DNA of 64,000 bases from Nepenthes gracilis (Eukaryota > Streptophyta > Magnoliopsida > Caryophyllales > Nepenthaceae). Below are positions 35,281-47,508 of this stretch, one piece after another. Within the stretch, counting starts at the first letter, position 1; every line of letters starts with the position of its first letter. A program made the position numbers and the translations under genes. The stretch is taken from positions 7,355,006-7,419,005 of the forward strand of contig BSYO01000019.1 of the NCBI GenBank assembly GCA_033239525.1. The letters run 5' to 3'. The notes under the pieces are model-generated. The model had not been told where the DNA came from. It searched no databases and worked only from the letters and a program-made list of their open reading frames with translations.

Positions 35281-36884
35281 TGTCATGAACTTGGATAAAA
35301 AAACAAATACTAATAATAATTAACAATAATTATAGCCTACAAAATAAAATCATTAAATAAATACATTCAAACTATTTCCCAAATTCAAGTTGAACCTAAT
35401 AAAATACCAAATAGTATCATCAATAGCATTAACAACAATAATCATCAATGGATCACTTTGAACCACCTGTCTAGACAATAAAATCGAATATGACCTACTC
35501 TAAATGTCTGTAAGAAAAAAGTGACAAACCAATAATACAAGCCACACCACCGATCTAGCACAAACCAAATGCTACAATAATGAAATAACAAGATAATTCA
35601 AGCCCTAACTCTATAAAACTAAAATAGACTGACATCAATCTATCTATAATTCCTTCTATGATAAAATATATCACATATAAACATAATCCAATTATAAAAT
35701 TAATACTCACAAAATATAAATAAAATCTCTACCAACATTTGTGTCCGAACTCTCTACAAGATATCTGCAATCCTTTAATCCGAAAGGGTTAGAAATAATA
35801 AAAATCATAAGTCGAATACTTCACAAGTATTTGTATACATATATAATCGAAGTATACGTTCATAATCATAGCGATGAGGCAAATCAATAAAACAGAGACA
35901 AAATCTATAATAGCGAAATTCAAACATCCTATATGTCAAATCAACGAATGTCTAAATGTGATCTTATATGTTAAGTTTGTAATCCAAAAGCAAACGCTAT
36001 ACAATCCAAATGTACGAAACTAACCAATTTGATATCCAAATCCAAATAGCAGTCAAAAACTACAAATCTTAAATCAAAATCTCAAATATCCAAATAAAAT
36101 GCATGCAAAACATATCAAAAAATCTAAATCATACTCAAATCAGAGAAATAAAGACTAAAAAATTAATTTTTAATAAGGATTACACATACTTTTGATAATC
36201 TTATACCGAATCATTACTATTTAGACCCATAGGCGGGCTTCTATATACTTTCCTTTATAGAAGGGGACAAATGCAAATTGTTTTCTATCCATGGATGATA
36301 TGTGTAATTTTTAAATTTGTTTGAATATATTAAGACGCTTAATATATTAGTTCTATTTAATTCTTTACATCAGTTCTTATAAAATTCAAACCAAGAAGGG
36401 TCTATAAACAAAATATAAAACATTTTCTTTTTGGTAAAAAAAAATATTAAACTTTTACTCCGAAAAGTAAAAACTCAAAATGTTTTACCCTAGGGGAAAG
36501 TATGAATATCAAATCAAATACCGAAATAGTATTCAGCTTGAAGCACGTGTATGAAATACTACATGCAATGCCCATATATAAATTTTCATGACTTTCATTT
36601 ACAGACATTTCAAATTTAAGTCTAATATTTCAAAATAATTATCCATTTTGTTCAAATCCTCAATTTTTCCAAATATTCAGTAAAATTAAGCAAAAACCTA
36701 AAATTGATTAGTAAAACTACATATATGCATGAATAATCAAGTGAGGTGAGTAAAAATGATATACATGTACAACAAAATTTTTAAATGTAAGCAAAACTAA
36801 ATGAAAATAGAAATAAACCTTAGATAGGGTTTAAAAATACTTACTTTTAACCTCTAATTTGACAGATAATCGTAGACAATATAG
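35281..36884 (-). repeat. 5' LTR (partial) of the chromovirus at 33696-35183
   Basis: Begins tgtcatgaacttgg after a primer-site remnant 'ctctgatatcatt' (35266-35278). The layout follows the other chromovirus LTRs, including 'aatccgaaagggttag' and, on the minus strand, a splice-donor-like 'AAAGTAAGTATT' near 36836-36848. The right edge is set where the orientation of LTR features flips. Confidence 0.6.
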
Positions 36885-37829
36885 CCATGGTTACTGGACG
36901 AGGGTAACCCTTCCTCAAGTTGGTATTATTTATCTTTGGTTCTTCAATTTCATACATGTTTATAGTTTTGCCTGTATTTGGGTGGATGATGATTTTGAGA
37001 TACACTAATTGGCCCACAGCTGGGCGATAGGAATGTCTCGTACGTATAAATATGTGATAAATTCAGAATGTGTTTTGATTTATGTTTTAGTTCCGACGAT
37101 ATTCTCTCCATTTCTGTATTATGAGATTTAGATTCAAACGATGGTATGTGTCCCACACAGATGTGGTGACGGTTGCAGCCTATGTGATCCCTGATCATAT
37201 GATAAGATATCGTTTATGATATTTGTCCAGATCGTTATTTATTACGATTATATCCCGGAGGATTGTTTGATACGGTTGAAGATTTAGTACGAGATATCTC
37301 CTCAATTTTTAGGGATTTCACGGACATTGTATTTTGTTTTGACACGGTTGATTGTTATCCATTCCCTTTAATTTATATGCACTGTTTACATATATATACA
37401 ATATTTGCTGAGCTCTAAACTCATGTTTTATATTTTATTCCTTCAGACTAATGGCCTGGATACACTTGCAGGAGTTCAAATGTAATCTGACGTGACATAT
37501 CTCTATCAGTGAGTGGAGATATTTATGTTGGTATGTTTCTAATCCCAAGGATGTGTTATGGTTATTGTTTATGATCAGATGACAGCCCTGATCCTTATAT
37601 GAGAAAAATTAGAGTTGTATATTTGATACCTCCCTTACGATGTGTTGGATAGTAGGTTATGTATTATATTTATTCGAATTTATATCCGATGAGATCTTGT
37701 GCGGGTTTTCTTATATCTGCTCCTATATGTGCATGACTATCACGTCAGGGTTGGATTTTTATGATTGATGAAAATATTATTATCGATTTTATTTTTGACC
37801 TGCGTATATTGTGTTTCTGGATCGTAACA
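36885..37829 (+). repeat. Chromovirus LTR fragment, opposite orientation
   Basis: Carries, on the plus strand, the U5 landmarks seen in the LTRs of 40344-49376: 'taacccttcctcaag', 'ttgctgagctctaaactca', 'ttattccttcagactaatgg'. It ends ...ctggatcgtaaca at 37829. No primer site follows, so it is a 3' or solo LTR remnant. The U3 side is missing. Confidence 0.55.
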
Positions 37830-39536
37830 CTTCCTCCATTCCGTGGCTGGCCCATTTTTGGTCGTTCCCATCACATTAAATATTAAGAAAGAAGAAACTT
37901 GAGAATGTAGTAAAATCAGAATAAATGTTGTAATAAATTAAAATACTTAGTATTAAGCATTGAATTAAAGAATATAGAAGGAAAGTAGAAAACAAATAGT
38001 GTCATTACAAATAACCTTTAGGTGTAATAACAATACATTAATTAATTATTATAGTGAGTTTCATTCATTTGTAGGAATAACTAAGAATTTTTTATAATTC
38101 AAATAAGTTTGTTGTATTTGGGTATCCAAAATATATTTAAAATTAAGGATATTCATTAATTATCCTATTTAGTAAATATCAAGTAATTAAAGAATTATAT
38201 TATTTTAAATAAATAAAGTAATTAAGTCAATATAAACACATTAAGTTTTCATTCTACAATTTGATATCAATAAAATAATCTAATCATGCTGTTTGATAAT
38301 ATTCAAGCTATATCATTTTATAGATATTCAATCAAAATTACTTTGTAAATGTATCACAAAAAATATGTACATAAATCTAAACATATAATTTTTTATTATA
38401 ATAAAATTAATAGATCTAAACTTTAAATTTCACATAATACAGATATTAAATTATATAAATAATACTTATAAATTATGATTTCTAATGGTTCTATTCTCAG
38501 CTGAGTTTTATAATTATTTGGTATAAAAATATTTAAATGCAATAAAGCGCTCAGCTTATGCATAAAGCCATCATTTGGGGAGACGGTTGTCCTTATTTCA
38601 GAATCTGAAATTTACCGTTTTGATTCCTATTAATCATGATGCTTTTCATAATTTAAATAAAATTAATAGCTAGATAAAGCGTAGAAGTAGCAATAGGCAC
38701 AATGGTTAATGACCTATTAATGAGAGTATTTATTCATTTTATTTTAAGCATTTTTATAAAATATTTAAATTAATTATCATCACCTAATAAGAAGAAACAG
38801 CTGCGGGTGCAAGTGGTTAAAATCCTTATTCGGTAACCCATGATATAGTGTGCAAATCCCATGCAGGATATTTTATTTCATTTTTCATATTTATATCATA
38901 TATTAATTGAATAACTTTATCCTATAAATAATACAAAAACCATTGACACAAATAGTTATAATTTGCCTAACTAAAGAGAGGGGGTTTGTATTAAGCCTTC
39001 TCCCTTTTCCTTATATAACTTACATATAATTAACGTTCCAAAAATATATATGCATTATTACTTTAAGTTGCAAGAGATCAACGGTACAATTCCCCCCCCC
39101 CCAATTCGGCGCCTCATATTTTATTATTTATTTATTTTAAAACAATGGCTAAAAATCATGTATAAAATTTAATATATAAGATTAATGCTAATTTTATAAA
39201 TATTGATCGGTATAGTTGCCACCGACCAAAAAGTAAGGTCCGTCAAGGATTCGAACGGTCCTATGGGCAGTTAACAAAAAGATCAACTGTCCCTTAATTC
39301 TATATATATTCTTCCTTTCCAACAGGAAGGACGATGACAAATAACTAATAACCCTAAAGCTTGCAAGGAACAAATCTAAGACGCTTCAAGCATATCTTTC
39401 TCTCTCCTAAAGACATTTTTCACTAAATGCTCCTCTCAATAACATTTTAGATAATTATTAGCATTATATATATATATGTATGCATAAATAACAAAGAGAA
39501 GGAGAAAGAAGATTGACACAATCGTAATAATGTAAT
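37830..39536. other. AT-rich spacer
   Basis: No coding frame or LTR pair recognised. It holds a SINE-like patch (38800-38870), an 11-bp C tract (39092-39102), and a block at 39190-39340 with 'gattcgaac' and a TATA-like 'ctatatatattc' that could be a worn LTR end of the third Tat element. Confidence 0.45.
38800..38870 (+). repeat. Possible tRNA-derived SINE head
   Basis: 'gggtgcaagtggttaa' resembles a pol III A box and 'gtgtgcaaatccc' a B box, about 40 nt apart as in tRNA genes. It cannot fold as a complete tRNA. A similar A-box-like 'ggcacaatggttaatgacc' lies at about 38696-38715. Confidence 0.35.
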
Positions 39537-40338
39537 TTTATTCCTTTACAAAAATAATACAAGTACAAGATACAACATTTTATCATGTTGAAGTGTCGTG
39601 AGGCTGTGAGGTCTCCGACAGAGGCTCCCAGGACTCCATTTTGTCTTTAGGTATAACAGATCCGATTTGTTCCAAGCACTGACATTCCTTAGATAGGGTA
39701 TGAAAATGGGAATGCTTGGAGCCACCATCATAATAATGTGTCACCAAAAGCCGATACCATCCCACCATTTATACTCCATCACCTATCTGATATCATTCAG
39801 ACTGATGGAGGTTCGAAGCTTGCTCTTTAATCTGAAGTTCTAGTCACGAAAAACAGCGTACTTCTGTTTCATCTCTGACAACTCGTGTTCGAGACAAAAA
39901 ATACTCTCCTCCAAAGCCATGAACTACTCTTTCTCGATATAGTTTTGAGACAGGCAGTCGGCAGTGGAGATACGATGACAAGCTAATTCTTAGAGTTGCA
40001 AAAGAAAAACAAGTTAGAAATTGCAAAAAACAAACAACAAAGGAACTAAGAGAAGGCTCAGCCAATATCTCAGATAATGATGAGCTCCCTGTGGGAGCAT
40101 CACTTGTAAGAACCTCCAAAACTTCGTGGACTTCTGGCTCCAACGACTCGCAGGCGGCCACCTCAATTGCCTCACTAACTGCCTCGGCAAAAACTTCCTC
40201 CAAGGCATCAAGCACTAGGGGCTCAGAACTAGATGCTTGATAGCTCCCTTGGTTGCTGGTTCCCCCTCCACTTTGGATGTGGGGGCCTCCAAGCAAGGCA
40301 TGTCTGCCATCTCAACTTTTCCTCCAACCTCGTCCTCA
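39537..40338 (-). pseudogene. Antisense-type gene of a third Tat element, 3' part
   Basis: Acidic Glu/Ala/Ser-rich reading frame (40338-40050: 'LEEVFAEAVSEAIEV', 'EPEVHEVLEVL'), then a short intron-like CT-rich stretch (about 40046-39996) whose acceptor reads CAA instead of CAG. A coiled-coil exon follows ('LEESIFCLEHELSEMKQKY', near 39910), then 'SIPIFIPYLRNVSAWNKSDL' (about 39720-39660), which aligns with 'DPRNASALSVEDL' of the gene at 26356-28509. AATAAA on the minus strand at 39537-39542 fits its polyadenylation signal. The gene continues upstream at 49382, 55691 and 63562 beyond three inserted elements. Confidence 0.7.
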
Positions 40339-40343
40339 TTTTT

Positions 40344-40517
40344 TATAATATCCTAAATTTTTGTTTGATTTAATTGGGTTTATTTATTATTTTAGATAAT
40401 TTTGATGTGATAAAAATTAATTAAATATTATAAAATTTTGAATGATATTTAGATTTGTTGGGTTGACACCCGAAGTGTGCCCGTTCGGTTGTTCGAAAAG
40501 AAAAAAATAAGTAATAT

Positions 40518-40569
<52 letters not shown>

Positions 40570-42436
40570 CAACAACAATAACAACAACGTAATAAGAGGG
40601 AAGGGGGAAGGGATTCAAGAAAATTAGAAGCAGAACGCGAAGAAGAGGGGAAAGAGAAGAGAGAGAAAGGGACAGAAAGCCGGCAAGTAGAGAGAGAAAG
40701 AGGAGAAAACGAGGTCTCCGGGTAGAATTTCGTGCACGAGCAAGCTAGAGGAGTGGTAGATCGAGTCGAGATAAGTGTACTCATATCCTCATTGTTCTCT
40801 CTTTCGATTTTTATTTGTATTCTCTTGGAAATTTTCATTCTGGTACCCACGCAAAATATATAAATCACGGAACCCATGATTATTGTATGAATTAATTGTT
40901 ATTTATTGTCCAAATTTTCCTTTGTTTCGCACAAAATAGCTCCGCCCAAACCCTAGACCCGCGCCTAACCACCGTTTGCTCATTATTTTGAGTTCTATGC
41001 TTAATTTGGCCCTAGATAATGAAAACCCATACCTTGAATAGGGTTATTTATCATTTGGGTGTCCAATTTTTCATGTTTTGCTCCGTTTTGTAAATTTGGA
41101 CCCCTAAACCCACGTGATTACTATTCACCCGAGGCCTTAAGTATTTTTTCATGATTTCACATGGTTTAATTATTAATTAAGTTGTACATATTTACTTGTA
41201 TTTAATTATATACTCTAAAAAAATGTGTTTGTGATCCGTTTGTTAATGAAATATTATCTGGAAATGGTAAAATTTTTTTCTTCCCTATGCTCATAATATT
41301 CGTGCATATAAATTAAGTCATGAAAAGATTTAAATTCGAATGAAAGATAAAAATCATAAAATATTTTGAGAAAATTTTACAACTTGTTATATGATTGATT
41401 TGTTTTTCCGAATAGAGAAATTTACGAAATAAATTTGGTGAACCTTCCCTCAAAGAATAAGAAATTATGAAATTAGGACTATGAATTTATGGTACAGAGG
41501 GTAATATCTCTTGGCATACAATTAGTATTACAGTAAAGACTCAATAATTGTCCTGGCCGCGTATTGTAACAAGTGATACTCTTAACAATGCTTAGAATAT
41601 TACTATAAAATGACAAGGAATTGCCTCTGGGTCTCAGGGGACATGGGGGCATATTGTTATTAGCCCGTCGACAAGCATGATATGTACATAGCACCTCCTC
41701 TAAGTCAAAAATAAGAGTTCACGACCTTAAATCATGTGGTGTATCATAATCATTTTCTTATTCTCCCGTATCTTTAGCAAGTAAGGCTTATTGGTTCTAA
41801 TCCGTAAAGATAAATGTAAATCGATAAGTGTATTAAATCAAGTTTCGTATCTTCATGCATCCCTATTTATTACTCTCATCGCATTCCCGTTTCATTTGAA
41901 TATATATTGCTTATTATTTGTTTATATTACACTTACTGAGTATTAGACTTACCCTTACTTCTTTCTTCCTTCCAGATGAGCACGCCTTTATACCTGACGA
42001 GTCCGAGTAGGCCGTAGGCACAAGATAGGCAGCAGATATCAATTGTAGAGCTTTTTGGGACTAACTTAGTTGTATGATTTTTGTATGAGACGGAGAACTT
42101 GTATTATTTATTTTGATACTCACGGTTACTGATGTATATGATGATGGTGATGGTTATGTAGTTTAGTTTCCCGCTGTATATGATAGATGTTTGTACTTTC
42201 GCAGGTTTTATGGTTATATTTGGTTTCTTAATTGACATGTTATTTGAGCTGACATCATACCAAAGTTATGACATCGATGCTACCTGTTGTCCATTTGTGG
42301 CAGTTGGAATCCTGTGTATGTGTAGTGTGTCTTTTGTGGTTGCTATATAGGAATTTGTAGATATTTTATATTGACGGATGTCTATATTATAAATAAAATT
42401 TTGCCTAATTTTGACAAAAAAATACAGTCTATCACA
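40344..42436 (+). repeat. 5' LTR of the chromovirus at 40344-49376
   Basis: Starts tataatatcc (TG mutated to TA) and ends ...acagtctatcaca. An AAT microsatellite sits at 40521-40566 directly after 'attatataat', a TATA-like site. A GA-rich leader follows, then a decayed splice donor 'gagataagtgtactc' (40767-40781) and an acceptor-like 'tttcttccttccagatgag' (41962-41980). Confidence 0.92.
40521..40566. repeat. (AAT)n microsatellite in LTR
   Basis: About 46 bp of AAT followed by CAA units. The partner LTR has about 53 bp at 47452-47504, so the array has changed length since insertion. Confidence 0.95.
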
Positions 42437-42739
42437 ATTGGTATCAAAGAAAGAAATACCTTTGGATTGATTTGGATCTTATGCGGAAGCTTAGGGTAGT
42501 ATAGGCTAAGATTGAATAGGCCGATGTAGGCAAGGAATGGCTAAGGTAGAATGAATAGCTCTAGTTACCCTAACCCGCGCAACTTAGATTAGAACTAAGT
42601 TAGGATGGTAGTCTTATTTAATTGCGTAAATTATAATGTCGTAATTAAAGTCCGGTCTTTTGACAAATTCGTAATTATTCTTGTTTCAGAAGTGTCTTCG
42701 AAAGCCGAGTATTTCACCTAGTCATACAGGCTCGTGAGG

Positions 42740-43625
42740 AGGTGGTTGACCACAAGATCGGGAGGTCAAGTATTTGAATCTGCTTGGACGAATGGCAAAT
42801 ATTATTGAGAACATGGAGCAAAGAAATCTCACCCCTGTTCCCGCTCTGGCTCCTATACAGGCTTCTGCTAATCTGGGATCTTTTGCCTATGATCACTTCA
42901 TCTTGGAGCGAGTTCCAGAATTCTTGGGGGAGCTTGACCCTATTAAAGCAGACACATGGTTTGAGAGATTGAAGAAAGTATTCATTGTCATTCGATCCCC
43001 CGAGGAGGATCAGGTTCTGTTTGCTTCCTACCGATTGGAGGGTGAGGCACATCACTAGTGGCAAATGAAGAAGAGAGCCATAGGGGTGCCTGAGGACGAG
43101 ATTACTTAGCCGATGTTTGAGGTGGCATTCATGAAAAAATATTTTCCTTCCAACTTTCGTGTCCAAAAGGAGGATGAGTTCATCTGTTTGAGGCAAGGTG
43201 GCTAGACCGTGGCCAAGTACAATGCCAAATTTACTGAGTTGTCACGATTCGCCCCTTATATGGTCGATGACGAGGAGAGGAAGGCAAGGAAGTTTTTACA
43301 AATCTTGCGGGGACGACATTTGCAAGCAGTTGGCAACCCTAAAGCTGATGACCTATGTTGACGTGTTGGGTCATGCCCTGATCCATGAGCAAGAGCTTGC
43401 TAAGAAAGAGTTTTTCAAGAAGCAGTCGCTAGACAAAAGTAGAATTGGTATTAGTTCTAATGCAAGTTTAGAGAGGCTGTCCAAGAAAATAAGGCAACTG
43501 GATTTTGATAAGAAGAGTACTCAGACCTCTTTATCTTCTCAAGCTTCAGTGGGCCCATGTTAACATTGTGGGAGGAGGGATGGCAATAAGCCTTGTCTTA
43601 AATTGACGAGCGGCTATTTCAATTG
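42740..43625 (+). pseudogene. Chromovirus gag
   Basis: Capsid domain with 'FLGELDPIKADTWFERLKK' (about 42930-42985), 'LFASYRLEGEAHH' (about 43020-43057), then, past TAG codons, 'FEVAFMKKYFPSNFR' and 'TVAKYNAKFTELSRFAP'. A second frame covers 43200-43560. The zinc knuckle is around 43560-43650 ('NCSQVGHKVMECP' pattern with the first residues damaged). At least three stops are TAG in places where the family has TGG or CAG. Confidence 0.85.
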
Positions 43626-43632
43626 CAGCTAG

Positions 43633-46600
43633 GTGGGGCACAAGGTCATGGAATGCCCTCATCCACCGAAGGTCCATGCTCTGAAGTATGTGATACAAGG
43701 AAAGGCCTTTACAGTGTCTGCAAGTGAAGCCAAGGCATCAAATAATGCAGTCGAAGGTATTCTCTCCATTTGTGGCATTTATTATATAGAGCTTTTTGAT
43801 ACTAGGTCTACACATTCATTTGTTTTTCCCCGATTTGCCTGTCATATTACATTCTCTCCCACAACTCTTAATTTCTCTTTGGTTGTATCAACACCCACGA
43901 GTCTCATACTTACTATAAAAAAACACCCACGGGAGTTTTTGTTATTACCGATGTTTCCTACCATAGGTGTGTTATTGAGGTTAGTGGCTTATCTTTGGTT
44001 GTTGATTTGATTTTTCTAGAGATGCATAACTCTGATATTATTTTGGGTATGGATTGGTTGTCTAGATATCATGCACCTATTAATTGTTTCCACAAGAGGG
44101 TGGATTTTGTGATTCCAGAGTGTGAGCCTTTTCACATTCAAGGAATCCAGAGGTTGAAGGAGTCTAGCTTTATTTTGGCCCTCCAAGCTTTCCATCTATT
44201 GAAGAGCTGTTGTAAAGCTTTTCTGGCTTATGCTAGCATTATGGAGAGTCAGGAACTGTCTATGAAGGATATTCTGATTGTGTGTGAGTTTGAGGATGTG
44301 TTTTCTGATAAGCTGTTTGCTGTACCGTCACACCGTGAGATCAAGTTTGGAGTTGATCTCATGCTGGGATCGGCACCTATTTCGAGGACTCCTTATCGTA
44401 TGGCCCCTGCCGAGCTGAAAGAGTTAAAGCAGCAGTTATAAGATTTGCTCGATATGGGTTTAATTAAACCCAATGTTTTGCTAACCGGTCCTATTCGTGA
44501 AGAAAAAGGATGGGACTTTGTAGCTTTGTATGGATTATAGTGAGTTGAATAAGATTACGATAAAGAATAAATAAACGTTGCCATAGATTGATGATCTCTT
44601 CGATCAGTTGTAAGGAACCCTAGTGTTCTTAAATATCGATCTTCATTCAAGGTATCATTAGCTCCGGATTAAGCATGAAGATGTAGCGAAGACAGCATTC
44701 CGAACGAGATATGGCTATTATGAGTTTCTCGTTATGCCGTTCGAGTTGACAAATGCTTCCGTTATATTTATGGATTTGATGAATCGGATTTTTCAGCCCT
44801 ATTTGGATGAGTTTGTTATGGTCTTTATCGATGATATCCTAATTTATTTGCAAAGTGTTTTGGAGCATGAAAAGCATTTGAGGATTGACCTCCAGACCCT
44901 CAGGGAGCATTGATTATTCGCAAAGTTGAAGAAATGCAAATTCTAACTTGAGGAGGTTGTATTTTTGTGCCACGTCATTTCAAATGGAGGTGTCTTAGTA
45001 GATTCAAAAAATGTTGAAGCCGTGATCTGTTGAGATCTACCAACGACCATGACTAAGGTCCATAGTTTTATGGGCATGGCCGTCTACTATCATCGATTTG
45101 TGGAAAATTTCTCTTGTATTGCGTTGCCACTTACCTAGTTGATGAAGGAGGCAAAATTTGAATGGACCAAGGAATGTGATCATAGTTTCCAAGAGTTAAA
45201 GGATTGGTTGATTTCAGCACCGATTCTGACTCTTTCCGATGATTATGGTGGTTTTGAGGTTTACTACGATGCTCTTAAAGTCGGGCTCGAAAGTATTTTG
45301 ATGAGAAATGGGAGCTTGGTCACCTATGGGTCTCAAAAATTGTAGGCCCATGAGAAGAACTACCCAACCCGCTGTTTGGAGTTAGTCGCTGTGGTGTTTG
45401 CATTGAAGATTTGGAGGCACTATTTGTACAGTGAGAAATTTTTGGTGTACTCCGATGATAAGAGCCTCAAGTATCTACTTTCATAGAATGAGTTCAATAT
45501 GAGGCAGCGGCGAGGGATTGAGTTCCTCAAAGAGTACGACTGTGGGATCCAGTATCAGCCGAGAAAGGAGAATGTGGTTACGCATGCCCTGAGTCGCCAG
45601 ACTAGTTTGGTAGAGATGATGCAGATTAAGTAGATGGAGGTGATGGATTGTCTGAAGTCTTGTCACATCTAGCGTTATGCTAAGGGAAATCATACGATGC
45701 TATCTTTCTTGTAGGTGTAGCCCGAGATCCTCCAGAGGATCAAGGAAGGGTAGACAAATGATCCATTTTTTATGGACATTATTGGTGATCTTGGTATGGA
45801 TTCCCAGATTAATTTCAGTGTTCATGCTGATAGAGTCTTGAGATTCCAGAAATGACTATAAGTGCCTAATAATAAGGAGCTGAAGAAAGAAATCATAAAG
45901 GAGGCGTATCGAACCAGGTACACTATCCATCATGTGATTAATAAAATGTACCAAAATTTGAGGAAGATGTTCTGGTGGAGGAACATGCATAGGGAGATAG
46001 TTGCTTTTGTTGACGATATCTCATTTGTCAGCAGCTTAAGGTTAAGAGGAGGAAGCCTTCGGGATTGTTGCATCCGTTGCCTACCCAAGTTGGAAGTGGG
46101 AGGACATTTCGATGGACTTTGTTTCTGGTTTACCTAGGACCCTGAGGAATAACGATACAATTTGGGTCATGTGGATTGGCTAACAAAATCGACATCATTT
46201 ATTGCCATTCAGACACATATTCTTGTGATTGCCCGGTGCAGCTGTATATCAGCGAGATTGTTAGATTGCATGGTGTGCTTGTATTTATTGTGTCCGATTG
46301 TGATCCGTGCTTCATCTCTAAATTTTGGGGAAGTTTGCATTGGGAGTTAGGGACGAATCTAAAATTCAATATGACTTTTTTTTGTAAGTAATTAAAAAAA
46401 TTCAGTACGACATGTCATTCCCAGACTGATGGTCAGTTAGAGCGAACCGTTCAGATTTTGGAGGTTATACTTTGAGCCTCGGTGATGGAATTTAAAGGAT
46501 GTTGGGATAATCACCTGGCGTTGGCGGAGTTCGCGTACAACAATAGCTTCTAGCCAAGTATTGGTGTGGCTCCGTTTGAGGCACTATATGATAGGTAGTA

Positions 46601-47192
46601 CCGATCTCCGATCCATTTGGAGGAGACTAGAGAAAGATGACTTATGGGGCCCGATGTGATTAAAGAGACATCGGAGAAGATTGTAATGATTGTTGATAAG
46701 TTGAGGGTTGACCAGAGTCGATGGAAGAGCTATGCGGACCGCAGAAGATCAAAGCTCCGATTCGAGGTCGGTGATTTTGTGTTCTTTAAAGTTTCTCCAT
46801 CAAAGGAAATCACGAGGTTTGGCGTCAAAGGAAAGTCAAGGCCACGTTATATTAGACTATTCAAGATTTTAGAAAAGGTCAGAGAAGTGGCATATCGATT
46901 AGCATTGCCACCGAATATGGCCGTGGTGCATAACTTCTTCTATGTATCAATGTTGAGGAAGTACATCTATGATTTGGTGCATGTTATTGATTATGCTCCC
47001 TTGGTTATCGAGAAAGATTTATCGTATTTGGAGGAGCTAGTGGAGATCTTAAATCGCAAGGATCAGATTTTATACTCGAAAATGATCCCTCTCGTGAATG
47101 TTTTATGAAAAAATCATTCCTGTGAGGAGGCGACATCGGAGAGGAAGGAAAAAATCTGGGAGAAGTATCCCAATCTATTCCGAGGTATGTAG
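43633..47192 (+). pseudogene. Chromovirus pol: protease-RT-RNase H-integrase-chromodomain
   Basis: Protease (43633-44200) has 'IELFDTRSTHSF', where the catalytic glycine after D-T is Arg, and 'DIILGMDWLSRYHA'. RT (about 44330-45060) has 'YRMAPAELKELK', a frameshift near 44500, '[18 protein letters not shown]' and an intact '[10 protein letters not shown]' (about 44817-44846). RNase H (45060-45600) has 'FEWTKECDHSFQELK', '[11 protein letters not shown]' and 'NVVTHALSR'. Integrase has a zinc-binding part at 45862-46010 ('YTIH...MFWWRNMHREI'), a core to about 46640 and a C-terminal part at 46644-47010 ('SYADRRRSKLRFEVGDFVF'). A chromodomain follows ('DQILYSKMIPLVNVL', then 'EKYPNLF'), ending at the TAG at 47190-47192. 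At least fifteen stops. Confidence 0.9.
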
Positions 47193-47253
47193 GTTTAATT
47201 AATTCCTAATATTCGTTAATTTCGAGGATGAAATTTTTATAAGTGGGGGATAA

Positions 47254-47447
47254 TGTAATTTTTTGAATTTTTAGTCTATTTAATTGAGTTTATTTATTAT
47301 TTTTGATAATTTAAGTGTGATAAAAATTAATTAAACATTATAAAATTTGGGAGGATATTTAGATTTGTTGGGCTGGCACCCGAAATGCGCCGGTTTGGTC
47401 ACTCGAATATCATTTCGGGTTTTAAAATTTAAAGAAAAAGGAATAAG

Positions 47448-47508
<61 letters not shown>

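Noticed and set aside
38800..38880. Functional tRNA gene
   Set aside because: A- and B-box-like words are present but I cannot fold acceptor or anticodon stems.
39092..39102. Run of 11 C as a polypurine tract of a minus-strand element
   Set aside because: No LTR edge or pol sequence next to it; simple homopolymer is the more economical reading.
40449..40877. 142-codon minus-strand frame with Cys/Tyr runs
   Set aside because: Lies in the LTR and reads through the AAT/AAC microsatellite and GA-rich leader; the equivalent frame in the partner LTR is not conserved.
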